DNA from: Spirochaetaceae bacterium | Lineage (GTDB): Bacteria; Spirochaetota; Spirochaetia; Treponematales; Breznakiellaceae | Assembly: GCA_031258625.1 (NCBI GenBank) | Contig: JAIRMO010000029.1 | Location: 1-5,961 of the forward strand | Direction: 5' to 3' | Length of the DNA: 5,961 nucleotides | Shown here: piece after piece, positions 4,382 through 5,961 of the stretch | Position numbering within the stretch: the stretch's first letter is position 1 | How the letters are laid out: each line of letters opens with the position of its first letter | Made by a program: the position numbers and the translations under genes | The notes under the pieces: model-generated | Told to the model about the DNA's origin: nothing | The model's input: the letters and a program-made list of their open reading frames with translations, nothing else | Databases searched by the model: none

Positions 4382-5461
4382 ATGGGGATAAAATTTCCGG
4401 GTTTTTTTTTCTTTCTCGTGAGCGTCCTTTCCGGGGGTAGTGTTTTTGCCGCCATACCCATCACCCCCTCCAGGACCGCTTCGCCCGGGGAGGTCCGATC
4501 CCGGGTACTCGCCGCGGCGGAGCAATACCACGGTACTCCCTACCGTTACGGAGGGATGGACTACCGGGGCCTGGACTGTTCCGGCCTCATCTACCGGAGC
4601 TTCCGGGACGCCCTGGGTATAGAGATCCCCCGGACGACCGCCGGCCTCCACGCCTGGGCGGAGCCAATCCCTGAGGCGGACCTTATGCCCGGGGATCTGG
4701 TATTTTTTAATACCACCGGTCCCCTGTCCCATGTGGGCCTCTACGCCGGCGGGGAAACCTTTATCCACGCCGCTTCTTCGGGGCAGAAAACCGGGGTGAT
4801 ATATTCCCGCCTCAGCGAAACCTACTGGAAACGCACCTTCGCGGGGGCCGGAAGGGCCCTGCCGCCGGAGGATGCCCCTGCCCGGCCGGCCCCGTTCCGC
4901 CCGGCGATCCCCGCGGCCCCGGCGCCCCTCCCGGAACGGGATACAACCGCCGCCGGGGAGGGACCGGGCCGCTTATATCTAGGTTTCGGCCTGGCCCCTT
5001 CCTGGAGCGGCTTAGGGGAGAACAACCTTTCCTTTGGGGGGGCGGCCGCCCAGGCCGGGATCTTTACCCCCGTCTTCTCGCTGCCCCTCAGGATCGGCCT
5101 GGAAATCCGGCCCCAGTGGGACGCGGCCCTGCACGTTTTTCGGCTCCCCCTGACGGTTTCCGTCGGTTTTAAGGATATTATCAGGGTTTTCGCGGGCCCC
5201 GCCTTTACCGTCGGGACGCCGGTACTTAACACCCCTGACGGGAAGCGGCGCTATACCGAGGGGAACGGGTGGCTGGGAGAAATAGGCGTCTCGGCGGCGC
5301 CCGTTTCCTTTGAACTCCCCGGCGGGGCTCTTGCGGTCTACGGGGAGATTGCCTGGCAGTCCTATGTTAAGGATCCCTCCATGGAAAACAACTGGCAGGC
5401 TGATGTGGGGGCGGCCCTGCGGGTTTCCACGGGATTACGGTATGTCTTAAAGCTGCGGTAG
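4382..5461 (+). CDS. Secreted NlpC/P60 peptidase with C-terminal beta-rich (barrel-like) domain
   Basis: This 359-residue protein likely cleaves peptidoglycan stem peptides in the periplasm. A signal peptide covers about 1-24 (Phe-rich core, cleavage near VFA-A). The NlpC/P60 domain spans about 36-158, with Cys66 in LDCSGL, His117 in LSHVGLY and third polar residue His129 in FIHA; the PGDLVFF motif (103-109) is also typical. A Pro/Ala-rich linker (160-196) leads to a region of alternating hydrophobic strands (about 197-359) ending in LRYVLKLR, like an outer-membrane beta-barrel or a beta-sandwich. An in-frame stop at 4376-4378 makes ATG 4382 the first start. No clear Shine-Dalgarno precedes it. 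Nine T (4402-4410) lie inside the signal-peptide codons. The peptidase call is firm; the barrel is inferred from strand pattern. Confidence 0.88.
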   Translation: MGIKFPGFFFFLVSVLSGGSVFAAIPITPSRTASPGEVRSRVLAAAEQYHGTPYRYGGMDYRGLDCSGLIYRSFRDALGIEIPRTTAGLHAWAEPIPEADLMPGDLVFFNTTGPLSHVGLYAGGETFIHAASSGQKTGVIYSRLSETYWKRTFAGAGRALPPEDAPARPAPFRPAIPAAPAPLPERDTTAAGEGPGRLYLGFGLAPSWSGLGENNLSFGGAAAQAGIFTPVFSLPLRIGLEIRPQWDAALHVFRLPLTVSVGFKDIIRVFAGPAFTVGTPVLNTPDGKRRYTEGNGWLGEIGVSAAPVSFELPGGALAVYGEIAWQSYVKDPSMENNWQADVGAALRVSTGLRYVLKLR

Positions 5462-5620
5462 CTTCGCCCCCCTTATGGGCTAAACTTGACCCGCAAATTT
5501 TTGCCCCCGCCGCTGGTCCGCCGCTTCGAATTGTGGTGTCTTGAGCGGAATTTATTTGAAAACTGAAGTTTTTGATCAACCCAGTAAAGCAAAACGGCCG
5601 GTCAAGCCCATATACTTTCT

Positions 5621-5961
5621 ATGAGATCATTACGGATACTGAAACAAGGGGTGTGGTACGAAATCCGTACCCGCGTCAACAACCGGGAACCTCTGTTCCG
5701 CTTAGGGACAAGCGCCGCAGCGACTGTCCCCAATAAGGCCCTGGCACTGTTCACCCGGGTGTTCCGGGAGACGAAACGCCGGTTTGTCTTCGAGGTCCGG
5801 GGGCTGTGTGTGGAGGACGACTGGCTGACGTTTTATATCAAGCCGGCGGATGGGCTGGAACTACCCGCAATCATGAAGTGGCTGAAACAGGTGTTTGCCC
5901 AGCGGTACAACCGGGCGGAGGGCCGGATCGGGCATATCTGGGGGGACCGGTATGGGTCGCG
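5621..5961 (+). CDS. RAYT-like (Y1 transposase-related) protein lacking HUH motif, partial
   Basis: The first 113 codons are present; the gene runs off the window. It follows the layout of REP-associated tyrosine transposases: GVWYEIRTRVNNREPLFR (10-27) matches the usual G-x-x-Y-H-V-x-x-R-G-N-x-R-x-x-x-F segment, and MKWLKQVFAQRYN (85-97) plus GRIGHIWGDRY (101-111) match the R-x-G-H-L-x-x-x-R-Y region. Where the family has P-N-H-V-H-L-L, this protein reads D-D-W-L-T-F-Y (66-72), so both metal-binding histidines are absent. The catalytic tyrosine lies beyond the window. An Ala-rich insertion (31-41) follows the first motif. A stop at 5585-5587 makes ATG 5621 the first ATG; no ribosome site is evident. 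It may be a domesticated nucleic-acid-binding relative rather than an active transposase. Confidence 0.75.
   Translation, partial: MRSLRILKQGVWYEIRTRVNNREPLFRLGTSAAATVPNKALALFTRVFRETKRRFVFEVRGLCVEDDWLTFYIKPADGLELPAIMKWLKQVFAQRYNRAEGRIGHIWGDRYGS

Noticed and set aside
5559..5572. Short palindrome AAAACTGAAGTTTT before the RAYT-like gene
   Set aside because: Six-bp A/T-rich arms are expected by chance and there is no supporting promoter or REP-like core.
1..5961. CRISPR array, tRNA or rRNA genes
   Set aside because: No regularly spaced repeats beyond the two tandem 47-bp units, and no tRNA or rRNA hallmarks were seen on either strand.

Overview
The window looks like chromosomal DNA of a moderately GC-rich spirochaete, most likely a termite-gut-type Treponema relative. 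That rests on a general impression: relaxed lipobox, codon and intergenic style, a regulatory-type PTS EIIA next to small envelope genes, and a RAYT-like protein of a kind I associate with those genomes. It is an inference, not a species identification. All genes recognised are on the + strand.

Layout. Bases 1-645 carry no credible gene. They hold a 17-bp inverted repeat (134-188), two tandem 47-bp REP-like palindromic units built on GGGGTCTGACCCC (250-343), a short direct repeat bracketing both, and then the probable promoter/leader of the first operon, with an extended -10, a 13-bp hairpin and a small palindrome.

Bases 646-2851 are a three-gene operon joined by two ATGA overlaps. It encodes a zinc/manganese-type ABC ATPase (ZnuC-like), its ABC-3 family permease (ZnuB-like), and a lipoprotein whose globular part resembles the C-terminal domain of DUF1980/TIGR03943 proteins, a family I recall being linked to zinc homeostasis. 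No substrate-binding protein is encoded here. A GC-rich segment with nested pairing and a T7 tract follows (2879-2982) and may end the operon.

Bases 3082-3441 encode a small exported protein of unknown function with an odd C-terminus. After it comes a second copy of the leader hairpin seen before znuC (3506-3530), with pairing kept by compensatory and wobble changes. Next is a two-gene unit: a 78-residue two-helix membrane protein overlapping a PtsN-like PTS EIIA domain protein that starts at GTG. Bases 4382-5461 encode a secreted NlpC/P60 cysteine peptidase joined through a Pro/Ala linker to a beta-rich, barrel-like domain. From 5621 to the end of the window runs the 5' part of a REP-associated tyrosine transposase (RAYT)-like gene in which the HUH metal-binding motif is replaced by W-L-T.

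The most interesting signals are the HUH-less RAYT-like protein, the REP-like units in the same window, the twice-occurring structured leader element, and the lipoprotein coupled to the metal transporter. The window does not show a complete new system. The RAYT and REP signals together suggest a domesticated or non-catalytic RAYT family, which needs genome-wide comparison.
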